From Streptomyces sp. NBC_00162 (GTDB taxonomy: Bacteria; Actinomycetota; Actinomycetes; Streptomycetales; Streptomycetaceae), in NCBI RefSeq assembly GCF_024611995.1, contig NZ_CP102509.1, positions 6,262,001 through 6,326,000 of the forward strand: 64,000 nt of DNA, in the 5' to 3' direction. Numbering within the stretch: position 1 is the stretch's first letter; each line of letters opens with the position of its first letter. Shown piece after piece: positions 8,439 through 17,444 of this stretch. Position numbers and translations under genes: made by a program. Under the pieces are notes generated by a model that worked only from the letters and a program-made list of their open reading frames with translations, searched no databases and was not told where the DNA came from.

Positions 8439-8458
8439 CACCAAACATTTGTTAGGTG
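8439..8458. promoter_or_regulatory. 20-bp near-palindromic operator in divergent promoter
   Basis: CACCAAACATTTGTTAGGTG has half-sites matching at 8 of 10 positions (CACC-A-AACA / TGTT-A-GGTG). Outer TACCTT (8431-8436) and AAGGTA (8462-8467) extend the symmetry, off by one base. It lies between the divergent echA20 and dehydrogenase starts, ideal for one repressor to control both. It contains AACA-N2-TGTT, unlike the CAAG-N2-CTTG core reported for mycobacterial KstR2. The likely binder is the TetR protein at the left edge. Confidence 0.7.
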
Positions 8459-8474
8459 AGGAAGGTAGCAGCCT

Positions 8475-9239
8475 ATGGAGCTCGACGGGAGGGTCGTCGT
8501 CGTCACCGGCGGGACCCGGGGCGTCGGCGCCGGGATCGCCCGGTCGTTCCTGGCGGCGGGAGCCGAGGTAGTCGTCTGCGCGCGGCGGCCCCCGGAGGAA
8601 CCCGTCTCCGCGGACGGCCGCAAGGCCTCCTTCGCCGCCGTCGACCTGCGCAATCCGGCGGCCGTGCAGGACTTCTTCGGCGCGGTCGCGCGCCGGTACG
8701 GGCGCCTCGACTGCCTGGTCAACAACGCGGGCGGTACCCCGTACCGGCTGCTGGGGGAGGGCGAGGCGGAACGCCACGCCAGGGTCGTCGAGCTGAACCT
8801 GCTGGCGCCGATGACGGCTTCCCTCGCCGCCTACCCGTGGCTGCGGGAGGCGCGCGGCTCGGTGGTGATGATCGGCAGCGTCAGCGGCACCCGGCCCTCC
8901 CCGGGAACGGCGGCGTACGGGGCGGCGAAGGCGGGGCTGGAGAACCTGGCCCGCTCCATGGCCGTGGAGTGGGCCCCCGAGGTACGGGTGAACTCGCTGG
9001 TCCTGGGCATGGTGCGGACCGAGCTGTCGCACCTGCACTACGGGGACGAGGCCGGGATCGCGGCGGTCGGCGCGACCGTACCGCTGGGGCGGCTGGCGGA
9101 ACCCTCGGACGTGGGGGAGGCGGCGGTGTTCCTGGCCTCGGGCCGGGCGGGGTACGTGAGCGGGGCGAGCCTGCTCGTGCACGGGGGCGGGGAACGCCCC
9201 GCGTTTCTGGATGCGGCAACCGTGAACAAGGAGAGCTGA
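8475..9239 (+). CDS. short-chain dehydrogenase/reductase, steroid module
   Basis: A 254-residue classical SDR. It has the cofactor motif TGGTRGVGAGIA at the N-terminus, NNAG in LVNNAGGTPY, catalytic Ser in MIGSVSGT, and YGAAK for the Tyr-Lys pair. NAD(P)-linked oxidation or reduction of an alcohol or ketone on a steroid-ring CoA intermediate is the probable role, since two SDR genes lie beside echA20 in the KstR2 regulon (Rv3548c, Rv3549c). The start is 16 bases right of the shared operator, and the stop is one base before the next SDR start. Exact substrate unknown. Confidence 0.87.
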   Translation: MELDGRVVVVTGGTRGVGAGIARSFLAAGAEVVVCARRPPEEPVSADGRKASFAAVDLRNPAAVQDFFGAVARRYGRLDCLVNNAGGTPYRLLGEGEAERHARVVELNLLAPMTASLAAYPWLREARGSVVMIGSVSGTRPSPGTAAYGAAKAGLENLARSMAVEWAPEVRVNSLVLGMVRTELSHLHYGDEAGIAAVGATVPLGRLAEPSDVGEAAVFLASGRAGYVSGASLLVHGGGERPAFLDAATVNKES

Positions 9240-9240
9240 G

Positions 9241-10149
9241 ATGGCGGGACTGTGCGAAGGCAGGGTCGTGATCGTGACGGGCGCGGGGCGGGGGCTGGGG
9301 CGGGCCCACGCGCTGGCCTTCGCGGCCGAGGGGGCCAAGGTCGTCGTCAACGACCTGGGAGTGGGGCTGGACGGGCTGCCCGGGCCGGATTCCCCGGCCG
9401 GCCTGGTCGTCTCCGAAATCCGGGCGCTCGGCGGGGAGGCGGTGGCGCACGGCGGGGACATCGCCACGGGCGAGGGGGCGTCCTCGCTGGTGGAGTGCGC
9501 GGTCTCGGCGTTCGGGAGGCTGGACACGCTGGTCAACAACGCCGGGTTCCTGCGGGACCGGATGCTGGTGAACCTGGACGAGGACGACTGGGACGCCGTC
9601 ATGCGGGTGCACCTGAAGGGGCACTTCCTGCCGCTGCGGGCGGCGGCCGCGTGGTGGCGGGCGGAGGCGAAGGCCGGCCGGCCGGTAGCCGCCCGGGTGG
9701 TCAACACCTCTTCGGGGGCGGGGCTGTTGGGCTCGGTGGGGCAGGGGAACTACAGCGCGGCCAAGGCCGGGATCCTGGGGCTCACGCTGGTCGCGGCCGC
9801 GGAGATGGGCCGGTACGGGGTCCAGGTCAACGCGATCGCCCCGGCGGCGCGGACCCGGATGACGGAGCAGACCTTCGCGCAGACCATGGCCGCGCCGGTC
9901 GCCGGGGCGTTCGACGCGATGGCCCCCGAGAACGTCTCCCCGCTGGTGGTGTGGCTCGGTTCCGGGGCCTCGGCCGGTGTCACGGGGCGGGTCTTCGAGG
10001 CGGAGGGCGGCCGCATCACGGTCATGGAGGGCTGGCGCCCCGGCCCCACCGCCGACCGGGACGCCCGCTGGACCCCCGCCGAGGCGGGCGAGGCCACCGT
10101 GAAACTCCTCGCCGCGGCGGAGTCCCCGCTCCCGGTCTACGGCTCCTGA
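9241..10149 (+). CDS. second short-chain dehydrogenase/reductase, steroid module
   Basis: A 302-residue SDR with TGAGRGLGRAHA, VVNDLGVGLDG after the second strand, LVNNAGFLRDRM, and YSAAKAG. The length and the NDLGV/NNAGFLRDRM pattern match the multifunctional-protein-like SDRs that oxidise 3-hydroxyacyl-CoAs, which fits ring-derived CoA thioesters. It begins one base after the previous stop, so translation is coupled. Rv3548c is the expected mycobacterial counterpart. No transcription stop is seen between the two SDR genes. Confidence 0.87.
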   Translation: MAGLCEGRVVIVTGAGRGLGRAHALAFAAEGAKVVVNDLGVGLDGLPGPDSPAGLVVSEIRALGGEAVAHGGDIATGEGASSLVECAVSAFGRLDTLVNNAGFLRDRMLVNLDEDDWDAVMRVHLKGHFLPLRAAAAWWRAEAKAGRPVAARVVNTSSGAGLLGSVGQGNYSAAKAGILGLTLVAAAEMGRYGVQVNAIAPAARTRMTEQTFAQTMAAPVAGAFDAMAPENVSPLVVWLGSGASAGVTGRVFEAEGGRITVMEGWRPGPTADRDARWTPAEAGEATVKLLAAAESPLPVYGS

Positions 10150-10170
10150 CAGCGGCCGGGCGGAGCCCGG

Positions 10171-10644
10171 TCAGGCGTCCGACAGGCGGGCCGCCGCGCG
10201 GCGTTGGCGGGTGTTCGAGCCGCGGAGGAAGCGGATCACCGTTTCCAGTTCCTCCGTGGTGAACTCCCCGCACAGTCCGGCGACTTCGCGGGCCCAGTCC
10301 TCGTACACCGGCTCCAGCTCGCGGATCTTCTCCGGGCGGACCTCCACCACCACCCGCCGCTTGTCCGTGGGGTGTTCGGCCCGGCGCACGTAACCCTTGC
10401 GTTCCAGCCGGTCCACCAGCCCCGTCACCGAGGCCGGGGCCAGGCCCGACTGCCCGGCCAGGTCCTTCGCCGTGAGCGGGCCGTGGCGCAGCAGCAGGTC
10501 GATGGTCTTCGCCTCCGTCGCGCCCAGGCCGCGCCTGGCCGCCACCGCCTCGTGGAACATCACCGTCACCGCGCTGGTCTCCCGGCCGGTGCGGTTCAGC
10601 TCCTCCAGTACCGCGGCGCGGCGCGCGTCCGCCTCATCGCTCAT
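10171..10644 (-). CDS. MarR-family repressor
   Basis: A 157-residue winged-helix regulator. Residues 45-105 hold the MarR core: LTAKDLAGQSGLAPASVTGLVDRLERKGYVRR, then the wing EHPTDKRRVVVEV. The gene is divergent from an MFS exporter gene, and the 108-bp gap holds two similar palindromes. This is the standard layout of a MarR protein that represses its own gene and a drug pump, released by a small-molecule ligand. The effector cannot be read from sequence. Confidence 0.92.
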   Translation of the reverse strand: MSDEADARRAAVLEELNRTGRETSAVTVMFHEAVAARRGLGATEAKTIDLLLRHGPLTAKDLAGQSGLAPASVTGLVDRLERKGYVRRAEHPTDKRRVVVEVRPEKIRELEPVYEDWAREVAGLCGEFTTEELETVIRFLRGSNTRQRRAAARLSDA

Positions 10645-10664
10645 GAAGGCACCGTACCAAGAAT

Positions 10665-10682
10665 TTAGTTCGCGCGAACGAA
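10665..10682. promoter_or_regulatory. MarR operator 1
   Basis: TTAGTTCGC / GCGAACGAA is an 18-bp inverted repeat matching at 8 of 9 positions. It lies 21 bases upstream of the MarR start and shares the TTCG-CGAA core with operator 2. Confidence 0.72.
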
Positions 10683-10715
10683 AGAGTTGCGATCACGCCT
10701 GCCCGCGTGTCAGTC

Positions 10716-10735
10716 TTTCGTTCGTCCGAACGAAA
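10716..10735. promoter_or_regulatory. MarR operator 2
   Basis: TTTCGTTCGT / CCGAACGAAA is a 20-bp inverted repeat matching at 9 of 10 positions, with perfect TTCGTTCG and CGAACGAA arms. It lies 18 bases upstream of the MFS start. Its centre is 52 bp from the centre of operator 1, about five helical turns. Confidence 0.78.
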
Positions 10736-10752
10736 TAATTCCGGAGGCCGTC

Positions 10753-12213
10753 ATGATGACCCCCCATCCACGCCGCTGGGCCGCCGCCGTCGTCATGATG
10801 GTCGCCGCGCTCATGGACCTCCTCGACGTGACCATCGTCAACGTCGCCATCCCCTCCATCGGCCGTGACCTGCACGCCTCGCAGAGCGCCCTGCAGTGGC
10901 TCGTCTCCGCCTACCTGCTCGGCTTCGCCGCCACCCTGATCGTCTCCGGCCACCTCGGCGACCGGTACGGCCGCAAGGCGCTCTTCCTGGCCGGGACGGC
11001 CGGCTTCGGCCTCGCCAGCCTGGCCTGCGGCCTCGCCCAGAGCCCCGGCCAGCTGATCGCCGCCCGCGCCGCCCAGGGCGTGACGGCCGCCCTGCTGATG
11101 CCCCAGGTGCTCGGTTCCTTCCGCACCCTCTTCCAGGGCAAGGAGCGCGGCGCCGTCTTCGGCATGTACGGAGCCGTCGCCGGCTTCGCCGCGGCCATCG
11201 GACTGCTGCTCGGCGGCCTGCTCACCGACGCCGACCTCTTCGGCTGGGGCTGGCGCTCCGTCTTCCTCGTCAACGTGCCCGTCGCCGTGGCCACCCTCGC
11301 CGCCGGCGCGGTGCTGGTCCCCGCCACCCGCGAGCGCGGCGCCGGCCGGCCCGACCTGCTCGGCAGCATCGTCCTCGCCGCCGGCCTGATCGCCATCGTG
11401 CTGCCGCTGGTCCAGGGCGAGGCCAACGGCTGGCCGCTGTGGGGCTGGCTGTGCCTGGCCGCCGGAGTGCTCGCCGTCGTCGGCCTCGGCATCCTCGAAG
11501 CCCGGCGGCGCGGGGCGACCGTACCGCTGCTGCCCGTCCGGGCGTTCCGGCTGCCCGCCTTCTCCTTCGGCCTCGCCGTCCAACTGCTGTTCTCCGTCGG
11601 CATGCAGGGCTTCTTCCTGATCTTCGCGATCTGGCTCCAGGGCGGCGAGGGCTACACCCCGATGCAGGCGGGCCTGGTCACCGTCGCCTTCTCGGCCGGC
11701 GGCTTCCTCGCCGCCCCGGTCGCCGGCGCCCTCGCCGTGCGCTTCGGCCGCCTCGTACTCGTCGGCGGCGCGCTGATGATGGCGGGCGGTTTCGCCGGGG
11801 TCTGGTACGCCGTCGCCCACTCCGCCGAGGCGCACACCGGTGCCTGGCCGCTGGTGCCCGGTCTGCTCGTCGCGGGCGCCGGGCTCGGCTTCCTCGTGGT
11901 GCCGCTGGTGAACGTGGTGCTGTCCGCCGTCCCCGCCGACATCGCGGGCGGCGCCTCCGGAATCTTCTCCACCGCCCAGCAGTTCGGCGGCGCCCTCGGC
12001 GCGGCCGTCATCGGCTCCGTCTTCTTCGGCGCCCTCGCCGGTGGCGGCCCGACCCACGCCCTGACCACCGCGATGCCCTGGGTGAGCGCCGGCTTCCTGC
12101 TCAGCGCGGTGCTGTGCCTGGCCCTGCCGCGCACTGCGGTCTCACCGGAGGCGGAGGCGGAGGCAGGGACCGGGGCCGAGGGGCGGCCCGGGGTCGAGCC
12201 CGTGGCGGCGTAA
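10753..12213 (+). CDS. MFS drug exporter, 14-TM DHA2 type
   Basis: A 486-residue proton-driven multidrug exporter of the EmrB/QacA type. The first membrane helix carries LDVTIVNVAIPSIGRDL, the loop after helix 2 carries motif A (GHLGDRYGRKA), and the pattern of hydrophobic stretches fits 14 helices. The C-terminus is a short Glu/Ala-rich cytoplasmic tail. I chose the ATG at 10753 (MMTPHPRR), which has GGAGG at 10743-10747; the longer frame from 10687 would translate operator 2. The divergent MarR gene is the probable repressor. Confidence 0.92.
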   Translation: MMTPHPRRWAAAVVMMVAALMDLLDVTIVNVAIPSIGRDLHASQSALQWLVSAYLLGFAATLIVSGHLGDRYGRKALFLAGTAGFGLASLACGLAQSPGQLIAARAAQGVTAALLMPQVLGSFRTLFQGKERGAVFGMYGAVAGFAAAIGLLLGGLLTDADLFGWGWRSVFLVNVPVAVATLAAGAVLVPATRERGAGRPDLLGSIVLAAGLIAIVLPLVQGEANGWPLWGWLCLAAGVLAVVGLGILEARRRGATVPLLPVRAFRLPAFSFGLAVQLLFSVGMQGFFLIFAIWLQGGEGYTPMQAGLVTVAFSAGGFLAAPVAGALAVRFGRLVLVGGALMMAGGFAGVWYAVAHSAEAHTGAWPLVPGLLVAGAGLGFLVVPLVNVVLSAVPADIAGGASGIFSTAQQFGGALGAAVIGSVFFGALAGGGPTHALTTAMPWVSAGFLLSAVLCLALPRTAVSPEAEAEAGTGAEGRPGVEPVAA

Positions 12214-12235
12214 GAGGGGTGCGTACGGGAAACAC

Positions 12236-12268
12236 GTGCGGGCCGCGGTCACCGACCGCGGCCCGCAC
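12236..12268. terminator. bidirectional terminator, 15-bp perfect stem
   Basis: GTGCGGGCCGCGGTC and its exact reverse complement flank the loop ACC. It sits between the convergent exporter and phosphatase genes. Confidence 0.88.
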
Positions 12269-12271
12269 ACG

Positions 12272-12298
12272 TTCCTCGGATTCCTCGGATTCCTCGGA
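12272..12298. repeat. three tandem copies of a 9-mer
   Basis: TTCCTCGGA is repeated three times exactly, filling the space between the terminator and the stop codon of the HAD phosphatase gene. Confidence 0.9.
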
Positions 12299-12970
12299 TC
12301 AGGACAGCTTGCCGTCGTAGTCCGGCAGCTTGACGGTGAGTTCGGCGTGGCCGCCGACCAGGTCGCTCGCGTTGTTCCCGATGTTGGCGATGATCGTGTA
12401 GCCGCGGCCCTCGATCTCGGCGCGCTTGCCCGTCTTGTACGCGCTCACCTCGTCGAACAGGTCCGGCAGATCACGGACGTAGAGCCCCGAGACCGGGTAG
12501 CCGACGGCCTTGAGGTTGCGCTCGGTGAGGGAGTAGATGATCCCGGGGCGGGCGGTGACGAAGAAGATCGCCACCCCGCGGTCGTTGGCGTACCGGGTCA
12601 GCTCGCGGACCTTGGCGATCGCGGGCGTCGGGAAGGTCCAGAACCAGTGGAAGTCCGTCTCCAGCGAGGAGTTGTCGATGTCGAGGACGATCGCGGGCTT
12701 CTCGCCGGCGGGCGAGGCGGCGATGCGCTGCTCGATGGCGGGGCGGACCGCGTCGATGACGGTGGCGACGTCGCGCTGCCAGGTGGCGTAGTCGATGCCG
12801 AGGATCGCCGCGTTGCCGCCGGGCGCTGAGGCCGAGACCGACGCGGGTGCGGCGGCCGGGGCCGGGGCCGCCTCGGCGGCGGTGGCGGGCAGCAGGGTCA
12901 GGACGGCGGCCGCGACGGCCACGCCGGCTGCGGTGGTACGGGTCGTGCGGGTGCGGCGGGTGCTGCGCAT
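12299..12970 (-). CDS. secreted HAD-superfamily acid phosphatase (class IIIB)
   Basis: A 223-residue exported phosphatase. Residues 1-37 form a signal peptide with an Arg/Thr-rich start and an alanine-rich core. The catalytic HAD motif is VLDIDNSSLETD, with the two nucleophile-region aspartates, followed by FVTARPG (motif II) and a C-terminal NIGNNASDL. This is the class B acid phosphatase-like subfamily, which removes phosphate from nucleotides or other small phosphomonoesters outside the cell. The ATG at 12970 is chosen because GAGGAG precedes it and the signal peptide starts there; the much longer frame upstream is a chance opening. Confidence 0.85.
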   Translation of the reverse strand: MRSTRRTRTTRTTAAGVAVAAAVLTLLPATAAEAAPAPAAAPASVSASAPGGNAAILGIDYATWQRDVATVIDAVRPAIEQRIAASPAGEKPAIVLDIDNSSLETDFHWFWTFPTPAIAKVRELTRYANDRGVAIFFVTARPGIIYSLTERNLKAVGYPVSGLYVRDLPDLFDEVSAYKTGKRAEIEGRGYTIIANIGNNASDLVGGHAELTVKLPDYDGKLS

Positions 12971-13090
12971 GTGGGGGCGCTCCTCGGTCACGTCTTGGCA
13001 TGTACGCGACCAGAGTTGGCCAGATTCACCCCCATGTCTACTGGCCGGTAGGAAACTTTTCGTGGCCGGGCGATGAATCAAGGTGAATTC

Positions 13091-13126
13091 CGCCCGGACA
13101 GGCGCCCGGACAGGGCGCCCGGACGG
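13091..13126. repeat. degenerate 12-13-bp tandem repeat
   Basis: CGCCCGGACAGG, CGCCCGGACAGGG and CGCCCGGACGG follow one another in the gap just before the stop of the HExxH-protein gene. Confidence 0.8.
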
Positions 13127-13128
13127 TC

Positions 13129-14924
<1,796 letters not shown>

Positions 14925-14932
14925 CACCCGCC

Positions 14933-14975
14933 CCTCGTCCTTCCGGCCCCCTGAGAACGGGCCGGAAGGACGAGG
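14933..14975. terminator. terminator, 17-bp perfect stem
   Basis: CCTCGTCCTTCCGGCCC (14933-14949) and its exact reverse complement (14959-14975) flank a 9-base loop just after the trypsin stop. Confidence 0.88.
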
Positions 14976-15111
14976 CCCCGCGCCCCGTGCGTACGTATCG
15001 TCGGCAGCAGTACCGCCCGATGGTCCCCTGTGCGGTTGCGGGCCGGCGCCCGCACCGGTCCCATGGGAACGAAGCGCAGGCGGCAGCGGGCGACAGTGGG
15101 GCAGGCAACGC

Positions 15112-15765
15112 ATGGCGATCAGAGTGGTCATCGCGGACGACCAGGAAATGGTCAGGACCGGCTTCCGCATGATCCTCGAAAGCCAGCCGGACATCGAGGT
15201 CGTCGCCGACGTCGTCGACGGCGAAGCCGCCCTCACCGCCGTCGCCGAGCACCGCCCCGACGTACTGCTCCTCGACATCCGCATGCCGAAGCTCGACGGC
15301 CTCGAAGTCACCCGCCGCCTCTCCGGCCAGGACACCCCGCACATCGTCATCGTCACCACCTTCGACCTCGACGAATACGTCCACGCGGCACTCCACGGCG
15401 GAGCATCCGGCTTCCTCCTGAAAGACGCCAGCCCGGCCATGCTGGTTGAAGCGGTACGCGCCGCGGCAGTCGGCGACTCACTCGTCTCGCCCGCCATCAC
15501 GGTGCGGCTGCTGCGCGAAATGGCCCCACAGACCGCGGCCACCCAGACCCGCCGCCCCGCGGAACCCCTCACGGAACGGGAACGCGAAGTCGTACGCTGC
15601 CTCGCGCGCGGGCTCACCAACGCCGAGATCGCCGCCGAACTCTTCGTCTCCCTGTCCACCGTCAAAACCCACCTGGCCAACGTCCAGGCCAAACTCGACG
15701 CCCGCAACCGCGTCGAGATCGCCGCCTGGGCCTGGGAAAGCGGCCTGGCCGCCACCACGGCGTGA
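15112..15765 (+). CDS. NarL/LuxR-family response regulator
   Basis: A 217-residue two-component output protein. Residues 1-118 are the receiver with acidic pocket DD at 9-10, phospho-acceptor D55 in LLLDIRMP and conserved Lys in LLKDA. Residues about 150-210 are the LuxR helix-turn-helix (LTEREREVVRCLARGLTNAEIAAELFVSLSTVKTHL). Phosphorylation by the kinase encoded 10 bases downstream would promote DNA binding. The regulator-before-kinase order is less common than the reverse. Target genes are unknown. Confidence 0.94.
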   Translation: MAIRVVIADDQEMVRTGFRMILESQPDIEVVADVVDGEAALTAVAEHRPDVLLLDIRMPKLDGLEVTRRLSGQDTPHIVIVTTFDLDEYVHAALHGGASGFLLKDASPAMLVEAVRAAAVGDSLVSPAITVRLLREMAPQTAATQTRRPAEPLTEREREVVRCLARGLTNAEIAAELFVSLSTVKTHLANVQAKLDARNRVEIAAWAWESGLAATTA

Positions 15766-15775
15766 CCCCGCCCCG

Positions 15776-16939
15776 GTGAGCCCCCTGGCGGGATGGGCCC
15801 GCCGCCACCCCCACACCGCCGACGCCATCCGCCTCGGCCTCTCCCTCGTCCTCCTCGCCCTCGTCACCTTCGAAGGAGTCGTCCTCGCCCGCCAGCCCAG
15901 CCTCCCCCACGCCGCCGTCTGGGCATCCGGCATCCTCGTCTGCCTCAGCGCCGCACCCTGGCCCCGCATCCCCCTCCTCACCCGCGCCTGGTTCGCCGCC
16001 GCCGTCACCTGGACCGTCACCCTCTCCCTCATCTTCGGCGACCACCCCCTCATCGTCTGGGGCGGCGGCGAGGCCATCGCCCTCCTCGTCCTGCTCTCCC
16101 AGGTCCTGCTCCGCGCCCCCGCCCGCACCGCCGCCGTCCTCGGCCCGCTCCTCGGCCTCGGCTGCATGGCCGTACCCGTACGCGACACCGACCCCGGCCG
16201 CTTCACCCTCCTCTTCTCCGTCCTCACCGTCGTCGTCGGCGCCTACTCCCTCCTCCTGCGCCTCCAGTCCGTCCAGCGCGTACGCGACCTGCGCGCCGTC
16301 CGCACCGCCGAACGCCTGGAACTCGCCCGCGAGCTCCACGACCTCGTCGCCCACCACGTCACCGGCATCGTCGTCGAGGCCCGCGCCGCCCGCTTCACCA
16401 AGGTCTCCGCCGAACGCGCCGCCGAGATCTTCGGCCGCATCGAAACCGCCGGCGACGAAGCCCTCGGCTCCATGCGCCGCCTCGTCAAGATCCTCCGCGA
16501 GAACGACGACGGCGAAACCACCGCAGGACACGGCGCCACCAGCCCCGTCGCCGGCCTCGCCGACGTCCGTGAACTCACCGAACGCTTCTCCCGCAGCGGC
16601 CCGCCCGTCGTCCTCTACATCGAAGAAGGCCTCGAAACCCGGCTCCCCGGCCACGTGGCCGCCACCGCCCACCGCATCGTCCTGGAAGCCCTCACCAACA
16701 TCGGCAAGCACGCCGCCACCGCCACCGCCGTCCGCATCGGCCTGCGCACCCTCCCCGTAGGCCTCGAAGTCCGCATCGCCGACGACGGCGGCCACCCCGC
16801 CAAACTCTCCGACAACGCCCGCGGCGGCGGCTACGGCCTCGCCGGAATGGCCGAACGCGCCGAAGCCCTCGGCGGCTCCCTCACCGCCGGCCCCACCCCC
16901 GAAGGCGGCTGGCTCGTCACCGCGATCCTGCCGCTGTGA
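15776..16939 (+). CDS. NarL-type sensor histidine kinase
   Basis: A 387-residue membrane kinase. The first ~160 residues hold about five hydrophobic segments with little extracytoplasmic sequence, so it probably senses within the membrane. The dimerisation helix has ELARELHDLVAHHVTGIV with phospho-acceptor about H188. The ATPase domain has the N box (LEALTNIGKHA), DDGG and GYGLAGMAERAEALGG. GTG at 15776 is chosen because it opens the membrane domain directly behind the regulator gene; no clear ribosome-binding site is seen, so translational coupling is likely. Partner of the preceding regulator. Confidence 0.9.
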   Translation: MSPLAGWARRHPHTADAIRLGLSLVLLALVTFEGVVLARQPSLPHAAVWASGILVCLSAAPWPRIPLLTRAWFAAAVTWTVTLSLIFGDHPLIVWGGGEAIALLVLLSQVLLRAPARTAAVLGPLLGLGCMAVPVRDTDPGRFTLLFSVLTVVVGAYSLLLRLQSVQRVRDLRAVRTAERLELARELHDLVAHHVTGIVVEARAARFTKVSAERAAEIFGRIETAGDEALGSMRRLVKILRENDDGETTAGHGATSPVAGLADVRELTERFSRSGPPVVLYIEEGLETRLPGHVAATAHRIVLEALTNIGKHAATATAVRIGLRTLPVGLEVRIADDGGHPAKLSDNARGGGYGLAGMAERAEALGGSLTAGPTPEGGWLVTAILPL

Positions 16940-17014
16940 CAGGAATCGGTCACAGATCTGACCAGTACCCGTCTCACGGATCGACTGCCCCGGGAACCAC
17001 CCGCCCCCGCCACG

Positions 17015-17020
17015 TATTCT
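17015..17020 (+). promoter_or_regulatory. -10 element for a probable leaderless chorismate mutase transcript
   Basis: TATTCT ends 8 bases before the ATG at 17029 and no ribosome-binding site is present, which fits transcription starting at the A of the start codon. No good -35 is seen. Confidence 0.4.
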
Positions 17021-17028
17021 CGGGAACC

Positions 17029-17358
17029 ATGAACAACAGCGACATCGACAACGGGATCGACGAAACCGTCGCCGCCGAACTCGCCCGCCTGCGGGACAGC
17101 ATCGACAACATCGACGCGGCCGTGGTCCACATGCTCGCCGAGCGTTTCAAGTGCACCCAGCAGGTCGGCCACCTCAAGGCCAGGCACCAGCTCCCCCCGG
17201 CCGACCCGGGCCGCGAGGCCAGCCAGATCGCCCGGCTCCGCCAGCTCGCCGAGAACGCCAAACTCGACCCGGCCTTCGCCGAAAAACTCCTCAACTTCAT
17301 CATCGCCGAGGTCATCCGCCACCACGAGACGATCGCAGCCGGCGAAGACCAGACCTGA
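17029..17358 (+). CDS. chorismate mutase, AroQ type
   Basis: A 109-residue all-helical chorismate mutase that would convert chorismate to prephenate for Phe and Tyr synthesis. The first helix has ELARLRDSIDNIDAAVVHMLAERFKCTQQVGHLKA, with the conserved Arg and Lys of the active site, and helix 3 has FAEKLLNFIIAEVIRHHE. No secretion signal, so it is the cytoplasmic form. ATG 17029 is chosen because the domain begins soon after and a -10-like TATTCT sits just upstream, suggesting a leaderless message. Confidence 0.9.
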   Translation: MNNSDIDNGIDETVAAELARLRDSIDNIDAAVVHMLAERFKCTQQVGHLKARHQLPPADPGREASQIARLRQLAENAKLDPAFAEKLLNFIIAEVIRHHETIAAGEDQT

Positions 17359-17444
17359 CAGGCCCCGGCAGGCCCTGGACGATCGCTCGGACAGGACCTG
17401 GAACCCGCTGGGGCCCAGCCGGCCCTTGCGGCAGCATGGGCCCC

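Noticed and set aside
8418..8448. Upstream start for echA20 (MFGGKVADPL...)
   Set aside because: It would translate through the operator palindrome, and the crotonase fold starts only after the ATG at 8418.
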